64,000 bases of DNA, from NCBI GenBank assembly GCA_020634215.1, contig JACKCD010000008.1:62001-126000 (forward strand). Reading direction: 5' to 3'. The notes beneath the pieces are model-generated. The model did not search any database, was not told the origin of the DNA, and saw only the letters and a list, made by a program, of their open reading frames with translations. The translations under genes were made by a program, and so were the position numbers. Shown piece after piece: positions 39,476-48,290 of this stretch; positions within the stretch are counted from its first letter, which is position 1; each line of letters opens with the position of its first letter. This DNA comes from Ardenticatenaceae bacterium (GTDB lineage: Bacteria > Chloroflexota > Anaerolineae > Promineifilales > Promineifilaceae).

Positions 39476-41854
39476 TTACGGTTGGCGCGGGACAACCAAA
39501 ACGGCCGTTTCCTGCCCCAACACATCACCTACCCCACCCGTTTGCAGCGTAAAAGCATCCAAACGGCCGTTAAACCCCACCACCTCTCCCTGCCAAAACA
39601 GCGTTGGGTTGAATTCACACGCCGTAGTTTCCCCCGCCGCCTGTAAGCGACAGACAAAAATGTCACGGTTGTTGGCCGTGAGGTTGGGCAGCATCACGTC
39701 ATGCTTGGTGGACAGATAAAGCGACTGGCTGAATGGCTCCAGCCACGCCCCCCACAGGTCAGTACCCGCCAGCCCCACGTCGGAACCGTCAAAGTAAAGC
39801 TCAAAACGGCCGTTTGTTACCTCACCCAGCGACTCTGGCGAAAAGAGCAGCAAATCTTCATCTTCGCCGCGCACCCCGTCTACGCTAAAGTCGCCGGTGG
39901 TGCTGAGGAGTAAACGGCCGTCGGCCAGCAGCGCCACCCCGTCCACATCCTCATCACTGCGCGTTAGTCCTACGTCGGAGCCATCAAAGTACCAGGCAAA
40001 TGTCCCGCTCGTTTCTTCGCCCAGCGTCAGCGGCATAAAGGCGATCAGGTCGGAGTCGTCTACCCGACCCAGCCCCAACACCGTTGTCGCTTTGTCCAAA
40101 CTGAGCAGCAGATTGCCGCCCGGCAGCAGCGCCAGCCCGTCCACATCCCCATTTAGCCCGACATCGGAACCATCGAAGAAGAGCGACCATTGTCCCGTTG
40201 TGAGGTCAAATGCCAGCACGTCTTCATCCTCATACGCCACCCCGCCCACTTGCCCCCCGTCGCTGCTGCTCACCAGCAGCCATGAGCCGTGCGGAACGGC
40301 CGTTGGCGATGGGGCCGCCGTGGGTTCAAGCGTTGCCGTTGGTTCAACGGTAGCCGTGGGCGGCACGTCGGTGGCGGTGGGCGTTGGTGGCTCATCCGTT
40401 GGTGTTTCCGTAATCGGCAGGTCGTCATCCGAGCCGAGGTATTCGTAAATGCCCAACGATGGGTGGGTGGAGCGTGGCCGCCCCCAATAATCTACGCTGG
40501 TCATGGTCAGCGGCAGTCCCGCGCCAATGCTGCGGTCGCCCAGCCGCAGTTGGTAGCCGGTGGCCGGACCATTCAGCCGGGGGTCGGCAAAGCTGGGCAG
40601 GGCAGAGAAGCTGTTGGGTTCGTCAGCCACGCCGGGAATGCGATCCGGCCAGTTGTTGTGGCTAATCGTCCAGCCGTCGGGGTTGCCCAGGTCAAACAGG
40701 TGGCCGTTTTGCCCCATAAAAACAATGTTGTTGTGCAGCCGGTTGTCACTTGGCGCGTTAAACCCACCCGCTACGTCGTCAAACCAAAGCGACGCATCAT
40801 GCGTGCCCTGAATAACGTTGTAGGCCACAATGATGCCCTGATAGCTGTTGTCGCGGCTGCCGTTGCGGCTGTCTTGCCAAAAGCTAATCCCACGCCCCGT
40901 GCCCACTATCAAATTGTTGCTAATCAGCACCTCGCGCACCGCCGTATCTGTTGGCGAAGCATACTTCTCGTTTGCCATGTGGATGCCGTGCGCCGGATAC
41001 CCCTTGTCGCGCCGGTTGTAGCCGTTGCTGGTGGTGTAGATGTGGTTGCCCTGCACCAGCACCCGCCGGGCGTTGTCCAAATAGAGGTTGACGCTGTAGT
41101 TGTCGTGCAGTTCGTTGCCTTCAATGATGACATCCTCGGCAAAAATGGCGATGATCCCTTCGCCCCAGTTGTCGTGAATGTGGTTGCGGCGGATGGTGAT
41201 GCGGCGCGAAGGGGAGCCGTCGGCCATTTTGTAGGTGGAAAAACCGGCTTTCCAGCCACCCCCGGCGTTAAATGCCTCGTTTTCGTTTTCCAGCGACGCT
41301 CGCCACACTTCGTTGTCTTCAAAAATGAGGTCGCTGCCGCCGCCGCCCAGCCCGCGCTGTCCCGTTTCATGCACGCGGTTGTTGCGTACCGTCACGTGGT
41401 CAGACTCGTAAACGCTCAGCCCTCGCGCCTTGGAGTTACGTACTTCAAACCCTTCAAAGACAACGTAGCTAGAATTGCTGATTTTAACGATGCTTTCGGC
41501 ATCGCCGATGTTGGCGCCGGTGCCGTCAAAAACGGCCGTTTCTCCCGGATACGGTTGGATCACAATTGGCTCGTTGGCCGTGCCCTGGGCGCGAATTTCT
41601 TCCTTGGTGGCTTCATACACGCCCCCCCGGACAAGAATGGTGGTGCCGGGAACGGCCGTTTCCGCTGCCTTACTGAGTGTGCGAAACGGCCGTTGTTCCG
41701 TCCCATCCCCGCTGTTATCGCTGCCGCTGGTTGCCACATAGACAGCCAATCCGCTGCCGCTGACCCCCGGCCCCAACCAGTTGCCCAACAGCACCCCCAA
41801 CGTGATAAACCCCACACATACGGCTCCCATGATACGCTTCTTGTAGATGTGCAT
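39476..41854 (-). CDS. Secreted right-handed beta-helix protein with FDGSDVGL repeats
   Basis: About 792 residues. A membrane signal (about 8-28) precedes a parallel beta-helix domain (about 38-430). The start VYVATSGSDNSGDGTEQRPFRTL is typical of pectate-lyase-like folds, and repeated rungs such as HVTVRNNRVHETG follow. A Thr/Pro linker comes next, then about three ~70-residue repeats each ending in YFDGSDVGL or FFDGSDVGL. It probably binds or cuts a polysaccharide outside the cell; no catalytic residues are certain. ATG at 41854 is chosen because GAGAAAGGAA precedes it, rather than the in-frame ATG at 41911. At least seven palindromes lie in it. Confidence 0.82.
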   Translation of the reverse strand: MHIYKKRIMGAVCVGFITLGVLLGNWLGPGVSGSGLAVYVATSGSDNSGDGTEQRPFRTLSKAAETAVPGTTILVRGGVYEATKEEIRAQGTANEPIVIQPYPGETAVFDGTGANIGDAESIVKISNSSYVVFEGFEVRNSKARGLSVYESDHVTVRNNRVHETGQRGLGGGGSDLIFEDNEVWRASLENENEAFNAGGGWKAGFSTYKMADGSPSRRITIRRNHIHDNWGEGIIAIFAEDVIIEGNELHDNYSVNLYLDNARRVLVQGNHIYTTSNGYNRRDKGYPAHGIHMANEKYASPTDTAVREVLISNNLIVGTGRGISFWQDSRNGSRDNSYQGIIVAYNVIQGTHDASLWFDDVAGGFNAPSDNRLHNNIVFMGQNGHLFDLGNPDGWTISHNNWPDRIPGVADEPNSFSALPSFADPRLNGPATGYQLRLGDRSIGAGLPLTMTSVDYWGRPRSTHPSLGIYEYLGSDDDLPITETPTDEPPTPTATDVPPTATVEPTATLEPTAAPSPTAVPHGSWLLVSSSDGGQVGGVAYEDEDVLAFDLTTGQWSLFFDGSDVGLNGDVDGLALLPGGNLLLSLDKATTVLGLGRVDDSDLIAFMPLTLGEETSGTFAWYFDGSDVGLTRSDEDVDGVALLADGRLLLSTTGDFSVDGVRGEDEDLLLFSPESLGEVTNGRFELYFDGSDVGLAGTDLWGAWLEPFSQSLYLSTKHDVMLPNLTANNRDIFVCRLQAAGETTACEFNPTLFWQGEVVGFNGRLDAFTLQTGGVGDVLGQETAVLVVPRQP

Positions 41855-42341
41855 TTGCTGATTCCTTTCTCTTAAAAATTTGCGTCGGGTCATCAACCCT
41901 GCCGACCCCACGCAACATGCACATCACTATGCGTTCCCCACCCGTTTTTCCCAATAGCCACCCTGTCCCAGAGTAGGAAACCATTACCATGACCCCGATA
42001 CCACTTCCCACAAAATTCACGCCCCCTTAACAAAAAAACCGCCGAGGTCTCAAAGACCTCGGCGGTTTTCCCTGCCCCCATCCTCCGCTCGGAACCAGTT
42101 CACATTATGGTAGGGGCGGGATGGCGCGGATTGGCGCAAAGTGAACAGATAACGTTTTCTCCGCGCCGTCTCGCCCTTGTTTTACCCTCAAATGGCGTGG
42201 ATGGGTGAGACAAGGGTGAGACGACTGGCAGATAAAGCACGCCGTGTTACCAGCGTTAGCCCCGGTCGTCCCATCCCTACTTTCATCTTCAGATTGAGAA
42301 TTGCTGGGTTGGTACACTATTTGTTGGAGACTCGATGTTTT
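41855..42341. other. Intergenic region with terminator and inverted repeats
   Basis: 487 bp. It holds the beta-helix gene's upstream region, the strong terminator at 42035-42069, and an imperfect inverted pair GTCTCGCCCTTGT / ACAAGGGTGAGAC (about 42167-42222). No convincing gene is seen. Confidence 0.6.
42035..42069. terminator. Bidirectional intrinsic terminator
   Basis: AAAACCGCCGAGGTCT and its perfect inverse form a 16-bp stem with a CAA loop, flanked by an A-run on the left and T's on the right. In the minus direction it ends the transcript of the ThrE-like and phosphofructokinase genes. Confidence 0.9.
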
Positions 42342-43634
42342 CTACACCACCGGCCGTTGCCGTTCAAACAGCAGCGTGGGCAGCACCGTGCCAATGGCAA
42401 GCGCCCCCAGCACCAGCCCCGTTTTCACTGCGTTTAGCCCCGCCTCCAGCAAAAACGGGTCGCTGCCCCCCGCGCCCACAATCCCGGCCGCGTGCAGTAC
42501 CCCCAGCATGGTGCCAAAGGCAAAAGTGCCGGGGATCATGGGAATAATGCCGGGGACGGTGAACAAAATGCGGGGGGTGTGCAGCCGTCGCGCCAGCAGC
42601 AGACCGAGAAAACCAACGGCCGTTCCGCCCACAAACGACGCCACCTCCACCGTACCCAAACTGCCCCAGCCGCTTGCCAACAGCCCATAGCGCACCCCAT
42701 GCCCGACTGCACCGCACAAAACAGCCCCCCATAAGGCCCGGCGCGGCACGTTAAACAGCACGCCAAACCCCAGTGCCGCTATTCCCGCCCACAGCGCATC
42801 TTCGGCCAGCGTCGGCGGCGTGGCAAAGGTCGGCCACAGCGATTGAATCCCCGTGACGGCCAGCGCCAGCGACAGCCCCACGGCAATGCCCAGCGAAATC
42901 ATGCCGCCGTGGACTCCCCGCGCCAGCCCGGTGATGTCGTGGGAGGAGAGCAAATCGTGGAAGGCGTTGACCAGCGGCACGCCGGGAACCAGCAGCAGCA
43001 CGCTGGCAACCAGGGCGATTTGCGGCTGGCTGCCCCAGTTCAGTAAGGTGGCTAAACTGGCAAGCAGCCCGGCGACAAAGGCGGTGATGACGACCTGGGG
43101 GACAAAGTTGAAGTTGCGCTGCCGCAGCCACAGCCGCACGGCCATGCTGCTGCTGGCGGCCAGCCAGGTGGCGGCAAAAACGGGCCAGTCGCCGCCAAAC
43201 AGCTTGCTAAAGGCGGCGCAGGCGAGACCGACGAGCAGTACGAGCAGCCAGCGGGGGTAGTTTAACGGCCGTTTCCCAATCTCCTCCAACCGCGCCCGCG
43301 TTTCAAACCGATCCAGCTCCCCCGCGCTCACCTGGTAGCTCAGATCGCTTACCGCCGCCACCACCGCCATGTCTACCCCGCCAAAGCGCACCACCCGCCG
43401 CGCCTTGGTGCGGAACTCCTCGTGGCTGGTGGTGGTAATCACCACCGCATCGGGCGAAATCAGTACGTCGAGCCAGTCGCAACCCAGCCCGGTGCCCAAA
43501 TGATGCACCGTTTCCTCGGTGCGCGAGGCATTGGCACCGTGCTGCAGCAATAATTGCCCCGTCCATAGCGCCAAATCCACAATGTCGCGCAGGGCTTCGG
43601 GGGAGAATTGTTGTTTGAGGGGGGTTTCGCTCAT
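42342..43634 (-). CDS. ThrE-type threonine/serine exporter family protein
   Basis: About 430 residues. The N-terminal part (EALRDIVDLALWTGQLLLQHGANASRTEETV) and VPGVPLVNAFHDLLSSH belong to the DUF1212/ThrE N-terminal module; the C-terminal ~140 residues with PGIIPMIPGTFAFG match the DUF3815 module. About ten transmembrane helices. Members export threonine, serine or related small molecules; here both modules are fused as in actinobacterial ThrE. ATG at 43634 is chosen, because the longer frame to 43679 runs through a hairpin repeat. Confidence 0.85.
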   Translation of the reverse strand: MSETPLKQQFSPEALRDIVDLALWTGQLLLQHGANASRTEETVHHLGTGLGCDWLDVLISPDAVVITTTSHEEFRTKARRVVRFGGVDMAVVAAVSDLSYQVSAGELDRFETRARLEEIGKRPLNYPRWLLVLLVGLACAAFSKLFGGDWPVFAATWLAASSSMAVRLWLRQRNFNFVPQVVITAFVAGLLASLATLLNWGSQPQIALVASVLLLVPGVPLVNAFHDLLSSHDITGLARGVHGGMISLGIAVGLSLALAVTGIQSLWPTFATPPTLAEDALWAGIAALGFGVLFNVPRRALWGAVLCGAVGHGVRYGLLASGWGSLGTVEVASFVGGTAVGFLGLLLARRLHTPRILFTVPGIIPMIPGTFAFGTMLGVLHAAGIVGAGGSDPFLLEAGLNAVKTGLVLGALAIGTVLPTLLFERQRPVV

Positions 43635-43652
43635 AGGTGGGCGTGGAGAGTG

Positions 43653-43688
43653 GGGAGTGGGGTGAGCAGCACGCGACACCCCACTCCC
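43653..43688. repeat. Snapback hairpin (GTGGGGA heptamers)
   Basis: GGGAGTGGGGTG (43653-43664) and its perfect inverse (43677-43688), extended on both sides. It lies between the phosphofructokinase and ThrE-like genes. Confidence 0.88.
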
Positions 43689-43694
43689 TACGCC

Positions 43695-45929
43695 CTACAC
43701 AGGTTCTTGATATTGCGCCATCATCCGTGCCAACGGCCGTAAACTGAGCCACCATTGATTTAACGGCCGTTCCACCCCCTGCTCCGTCAGTGAGGGCACG
43801 TCAGCCACGTTGGTTGTCGCCAACTGTCCCCTTTGTAGCCCCACCACCAGCGCCGGTGCCGCTTTTTCACGATGCGGCTCGTCAAAAAGCTGCATGGCTC
43901 GCGTTGCCAGCCGCGTCGCCTGAATCCGGTCATAGGGCGACGGGTTGCCCCCTTGCTGCACATGCCCCAAAATCGCTTGCCGCACGTCAAACAGATCGCC
44001 CCCTTCCTTCTCCAAAACGGCGCACATAAAGGGGGTCGTGTAATAGGGGTCTACCCGTTCGCTGCGAATCAGCAGCCCCAATCGTTTCCCCTGCTTGAAC
44101 CCTTCGCGCAAATTGGTCACGTCTGCTTCCAAATCAGCCAGCGTGACCCCCTCCTCCGGCAAATAAACCCGTTCCGCGCCGGTGGCAATACCGCTCATCA
44201 GGGCCAAATAGCCGCAATCATGACCCATTACCTCCACCACAAAGCAGCGCTGGCTGGCAACGGCCGATTGTTTGATTTTGTCCACATCTTCCACAATGCT
44301 GTTGAGCGCCGTGTCGGCGCCAATGCTGTACTCCGTTCCCGGCAAATTGTTGTTGATGGTGGCCGGTAAACAGATGATGGGAATGTTGAAGGCGGGGTAG
44401 CTGGCTCGCTCCTTAAACAGCAAGTGCGCCCCATTATACGCCGTCCAGCCACCAATCAGCAGCAGCCCGTCAATTTGATGGGCTGTCAACCGGGCGGCAA
44501 TCTTGGGCAAATCTTGCGGCTTGGGGCAGTAGCGATTGGTGCCTAATTCGGCACCCCCGCGCCCCATCCAGTTGGTCACGCTCATCCACTCCATTTCGCT
44601 GATGTTGCCTTCGATGAGGCCGCGAAAGCCGTTGCGTATAGCCAGTATTGTGTGGCCTTTGTCCAGCCCTAGCCGCACCGCCACGCGAACGGCCGTATTC
44701 ATCCCCGGTGCTGGCCCCCCACTGTGCATAATTGCCAGCCGCAACTGTCGTTGTTCTGGCTGTGGTTTGCGTGGCTGAGCGCGGGTTAGCGTGCGGAAGG
44801 TGCGGTATGTTTCGGCAAAGCTGCCGCCACGCAGTGCCATTGCCGCCTCGTAATCCTGCGCCTTAATCAGATCGGCTACCTGATGAGTTTGCGCCACGCA
44901 CGCCATCAAGGGCGCACGGGTGACGGTGTGGTCTTGAATTCCAATGAGCTGTGGTTCGCTGTCCACGGTGGCCGCTAAAATTTCTTTCACCGCTGCCTGA
45001 GCCACCATCGTGCTCATATACCGTTCAAAGGCGCTGGGCGAGCCGCCGCGCTGCACATGCCCCAAAATGGTGACGCGGGTATCTTCGTGGATACGCTCTT
45101 CGATCACTTTCTTAACATAGCCGCTGGTAATGGCTTTCCCATGCCGATCCTGCGCCCCTTCGGCCACAATGACGATGCTGTTGCGCCGCCCAATCAGCCG
45201 CCCGGCACGCAGCGTATCGCACATTTTTTGCTCCCAATCATCGCTTTCCGGCGGTGATTCGGGAATAAGCACCCAGTTGGCTCCGGCGGCGACGGCACTC
45301 ATCAATGCCAAATAGCCGCAGTGCCGCCCCATGACTTCGATGACAAAGGTGCGCTGGTGGCTGGCGGCGGTGGCGTTGATGGCATCCACGGCCTCGATGA
45401 TGCGGTGCAGGGCGGTGTCGGCACCAATGGTCATGTCGGTGCCAAACATGTCGTTGTCAATGGAGCCGACCAGCCCGACAAGGTGCAAAACGGGGTGGGT
45501 GTTGGCCTGCACCTGGCTGATTTTGCCCTGGGCGACCAGTTCGGCCAGCAGCCCCGGCCACTCCTGGCGGAAAATGTTGGCCCCGGTCAGGCTGCCGTCG
45601 CCACCAATGACGACGAGCCGGTCTATGTCGTGGTTGATGAGGTTGTGGGCGGCTTGCAAACGGCCGTTTCGCTCCCGGAACTCCTCACATCGCGCCGAAC
45701 CAATTTCCGTGCCGCCCTGCTGCAAAATCCCTCCTACCGACGACCAGGTCATCGGTTTGATAAACCCCTTTCCAGCCACCATCCCCTTATAGCCTTCGTA
45801 AATGGCAAAAACCCGCGCTCCCATGTTGAGTGCCGTGCGTACAACAGATCGCACGGCCGGGTTCATCCCCGGCGAATCGCCGCCGCTCGTCAGAACGCCA
45901 ATGCTAATTGGTTGATTGTTTGTGGTCAT
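43695..45929 (-). CDS. pfkA: 6-phosphofructokinase, tandem-duplicated (two fused domains)
   Basis: 744 residues made of two phosphofructokinase domains, about 1-390 and 398-744. Bacterial enzymes are normally about 320 residues; this doubled layout resembles eukaryotic PFK. The N-terminal domain has GVLTSGGDSPGMNPAV, GGDGSLTGA and the catalytic GSIDND (155-160). In the C-terminal domain the equivalents read MHSGGPAPGMNTAV, GGWTAYNGA and ATINNNLPG, with catalytic Asp and the phosphoryl-binding GGDGS lost. It should phosphorylate fructose 6-phosphate with the N-half; the C-half is probably regulatory. PPi or ATP use is not certain. Confidence 0.92.
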   Translation of the reverse strand: MTTNNQPISIGVLTSGGDSPGMNPAVRSVVRTALNMGARVFAIYEGYKGMVAGKGFIKPMTWSSVGGILQQGGTEIGSARCEEFRERNGRLQAAHNLINHDIDRLVVIGGDGSLTGANIFRQEWPGLLAELVAQGKISQVQANTHPVLHLVGLVGSIDNDMFGTDMTIGADTALHRIIEAVDAINATAASHQRTFVIEVMGRHCGYLALMSAVAAGANWVLIPESPPESDDWEQKMCDTLRAGRLIGRRNSIVIVAEGAQDRHGKAITSGYVKKVIEERIHEDTRVTILGHVQRGGSPSAFERYMSTMVAQAAVKEILAATVDSEPQLIGIQDHTVTRAPLMACVAQTHQVADLIKAQDYEAAMALRGGSFAETYRTFRTLTRAQPRKPQPEQRQLRLAIMHSGGPAPGMNTAVRVAVRLGLDKGHTILAIRNGFRGLIEGNISEMEWMSVTNWMGRGGAELGTNRYCPKPQDLPKIAARLTAHQIDGLLLIGGWTAYNGAHLLFKERASYPAFNIPIICLPATINNNLPGTEYSIGADTALNSIVEDVDKIKQSAVASQRCFVVEVMGHDCGYLALMSGIATGAERVYLPEEGVTLADLEADVTNLREGFKQGKRLGLLIRSERVDPYYTTPFMCAVLEKEGGDLFDVRQAILGHVQQGGNPSPYDRIQATRLATRAMQLFDEPHREKAAPALVVGLQRGQLATTNVADVPSLTEQGVERPLNQWWLSLRPLARMMAQYQEPV

Positions 45930-46100
45930 TGTTTTCCTTCCATAAATGGCAACGGACGGGAAATTTGTACCGTCGGTCGCTACTGTCCTTCATCCATAGC
46001 TTAAGCATACTCCACGTCGCCAAATCTTCAACTGACAAATGACATGATTGTTTGCTGGACGAAAGCAGGAATTGTGGTTATTTTCAGGGGAAAATGCGGG

Positions 46101-46138
46101 GGAGCAGGGGGGCAGAGGGGAACTTTCTCCCCTGCTCC
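46101..46138. repeat. Snapback hairpin (GGGGGAGCAGGGG words)
   Basis: GGAGCAGGGG (46101-46110) pairs perfectly with CCCCTGCTCC (46129-46138); related words continue to 46160. Between the phosphofructokinase start and the broken isomerase gene. Confidence 0.8.
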
Positions 46139-46181
46139 TCTGTCCTCCACTCCCCTGCCAACAAACAAGGAGTTATCAAAA

Positions 46182-46956
46182 TGGATTACGGTGTCTGTTC
46201 CTACAGCTTCCACCGCACGTTTGACGAGGAAGATGGATATTTTTACCTTTGCGTGATTGGTGTAATAAGGCGGCGGGTTTTTACCAAGCTGAATCCGTGG
46301 ATGCGTCATTTTGGAGGGGGTTTGCCGACGATACTGTGCGCGGGTGCGGGCGGCGGGGGATGCAGCCGGGCTGCCGTTTGGCTGTATTGCCGTGGATGGG
46401 GCGCATGTGTATGAAAAAACGGCCGTTGCCCGTGCCGCCAACCGCCAAAAAGCCTACCGCTGGATTGACATTGCCGCTGCGCTGGGAGCCACCCAAATCC
46501 GCATTGATGCCGGTGGTCGTGGAGAAAGCTGGGACGACATCGCCGATGTCGTGATTGAAGGGTACAACGACATCATTGCCTATGGTCGACCGCACGGTGT
46601 CAGTGGTGATTGAAAACCATTGGGGGCCAACCCAAGACCCCAACACCATGTATAAGCTGCTCGATGCTGTGGATGGGCTTGGCCTGCTCTTTGACTCGTT
46701 CAACTGGCCGGCCGGAACCCACGAACAAGCCTGGCCGCAATATGCCCCCTACGCCAGCCTGACCCACATCAAAACCTTTGCCTTCGACGAAGATGGCAAC
46801 GAAGCCACCTGGGACATCCCCAAGGTGATCCGCATTTTGCGCGAAGCCGGGTACGATGGCTGCTGGGGCATCGAAGGGGAATCGCCCGACTGGGACGAAA
46901 TCGAAATCGTAACCCGGACGCTGGCGTTGATAAAGCGAGAGTTGGGCACGGCATAA
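46182..46956 (+). pseudogene. Sugar phosphate isomerase/epimerase-like, multiply frameshifted
   Basis: A TIM-barrel protein of the xylose-isomerase-like group broken into at least four reading frames. The pieces, in order, are MDYGVCSYSFHRTF, then KMDIFTFA, then CNKAAGFYQAESVDAS, then VRAAGDAAGLPFGCIAVDG through IAAALGATQIRIDAGG, and finally VSVVIENHWGPT to the end, with FDSFNWPAGTHEQAW and CWGIEGESPDW. Each piece continues the last in the next frame, so the parent gene was about 255 residues. It may be truly decayed or the assembly has small indels here. It precedes an oxidoreductase gene often paired with such isomerases in sugar or inositol breakdown. Confidence 0.82.
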
Positions 46957-46962
46957 AAAATG

Positions 46963-47028
46963 GGACGCAGATTTACCTGATTTACCTGATTGATCTTTTT
47001 ATCAGGCTAATCAGGTAAATCTGCGTCC
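46963..47028. repeat. Long perfect hairpin, ATTTACCTGAT family, copy 3
   Basis: GGACGCAGATTTACCTGAT (46963-46981) and its exact inverse (47010-47028), with an inner TTTACCTGAT / ATCAGGCTAA pair. It is identical in its arms to the copy at 15682-15738. Confidence 0.93.
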
Positions 47029-47046
47029 TATTCTTCTCTTAACATC

Positions 47047-48102
47047 ATGAGTAACAAAATACGCATTGGGGTCATTGGGACGGGGCAGATTGGCAAGCAC
47101 CATCTGGACAATTACAGCAAGGTTAGCGGCGCGGAACTGGTGGCGGTGGCCGACATCAACGGGGCGGAGGCGGCGCGGGTGGCGGCACTCCACGCCATTC
47201 CCCACGTCTACACCGATTTTCGCCAGCTTTTGGCGCGGGACGATATTGACGCGGTGGATGTCTGCCTGCATAACAACCTCCACATGCCGGTGACGGTGGC
47301 GGCGCTGGAGGCGGGCAAACACGTTTACTGCGAAAAACCGATGGCAGGGGCGTACCGCGACGCGCTGACGATGTGGGAAACGGCGCAGGCGACGGGCAAG
47401 ATGTTGTCCATTCAACTGGTGACGCTGTTTCACAACAACATGAAGGCGGCGCGGGCGTTGATTGACGCGGGGCAGCTTGGCCGGATTTACCACGCCCGTT
47501 CCACGGGGTACCGGCGGCGTGGACGGCCGTTTGTGGATGGCTACGGCAGCGCGACCTTTGTGCAAAAGGAGCAGTCGTCGGGCGGGGCGATGTATGACAT
47601 GGGCGTTTACCATATCGCCACGATGCTCTACCTGCTGGACAACCCGGAGGTGGTGCGGATTTCGGGGCAGGTGTATCAGGAAACGGCCGTTGATCCCGAA
47701 CGCTTCGCCCGCAGTGGCTACAACGTTGAAGAATTGGGGCTGGGCTTGGTTCGCTTTGCCGGTGGCCTAACGATGGACATCATCGAGGCGTGGGCGGTGC
47801 ATATGAACCCGTTTGAGGGGAGCAGCCTCTTTGGTAGCGAAGGGGGCATCCGGCTGGAGCCGTTTGGCTTTTACCGCAGTTTGGGCGATCTTGACCTGGA
47901 CACGACGGTGAACCTCAACGGCTATGACTGGCGGCTCCACACCGTCCGCGAAAACGGCGACGCCTATGACGAGCCGCAGGCGCACTGGGTTGCCGCTTTG
48001 CAAGGGCGCGTCCCGCTGCTGCCCACAGCCGAACTTGCCCTCAACACCATGCTCATCTCCGAAGGCATCTACCTGTCGGCGCAGTTGGGGCCCGGGAGGT
48101 GA
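47047..48102 (+). CDS. Gfo/Idh/MocA-family oxidoreductase, 3' end frameshifted
   Basis: 351 residues as read. The NAD-binding site is IRIGVIGTGQIGKHH and the catalytic Lys lies in YCEKPMA; a later GGAMYDMGVYH matches the family's His site. Members oxidise inositols or sugars. The expected C-terminal residues REVTAEEVLTGSVSAAL appear in another frame starting at about 48080 (GGGGCCCGGGAGG), so a small indel removes the natural end. The next ~60 bp are a GTGGGGA-type snapback. It pairs with the broken isomerase upstream. Confidence 0.88.
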   Translation: MSNKIRIGVIGTGQIGKHHLDNYSKVSGAELVAVADINGAEAARVAALHAIPHVYTDFRQLLARDDIDAVDVCLHNNLHMPVTVAALEAGKHVYCEKPMAGAYRDALTMWETAQATGKMLSIQLVTLFHNNMKAARALIDAGQLGRIYHARSTGYRRRGRPFVDGYGSATFVQKEQSSGGAMYDMGVYHIATMLYLLDNPEVVRISGQVYQETAVDPERFARSGYNVEELGLGLVRFAGGLTMDIIEAWAVHMNPFEGSSLFGSEGGIRLEPFGFYRSLGDLDLDTTVNLNGYDWRLHTVRENGDAYDEPQAHWVAALQGRVPLLPTAELALNTMLISEGIYLSAQLGPGR

Positions 48103-48290
48103 CGGCGGAGGAGGTGTTAACGGGGTCGGTTTCAGCAGCGTTAGGGTGTAGTGGGGTGTGGAGAGTGGGGAGCAAGGGTGTGTTACGCCTACTCCCTACG
48201 CTTCTCTTTATGGCACTGTATTGGTCTGTAATGGGTGGGATAAAGTGTTGGTGGCCGTTCATGGAATTGGGGTGGCAGTGTTGGTGGGTG

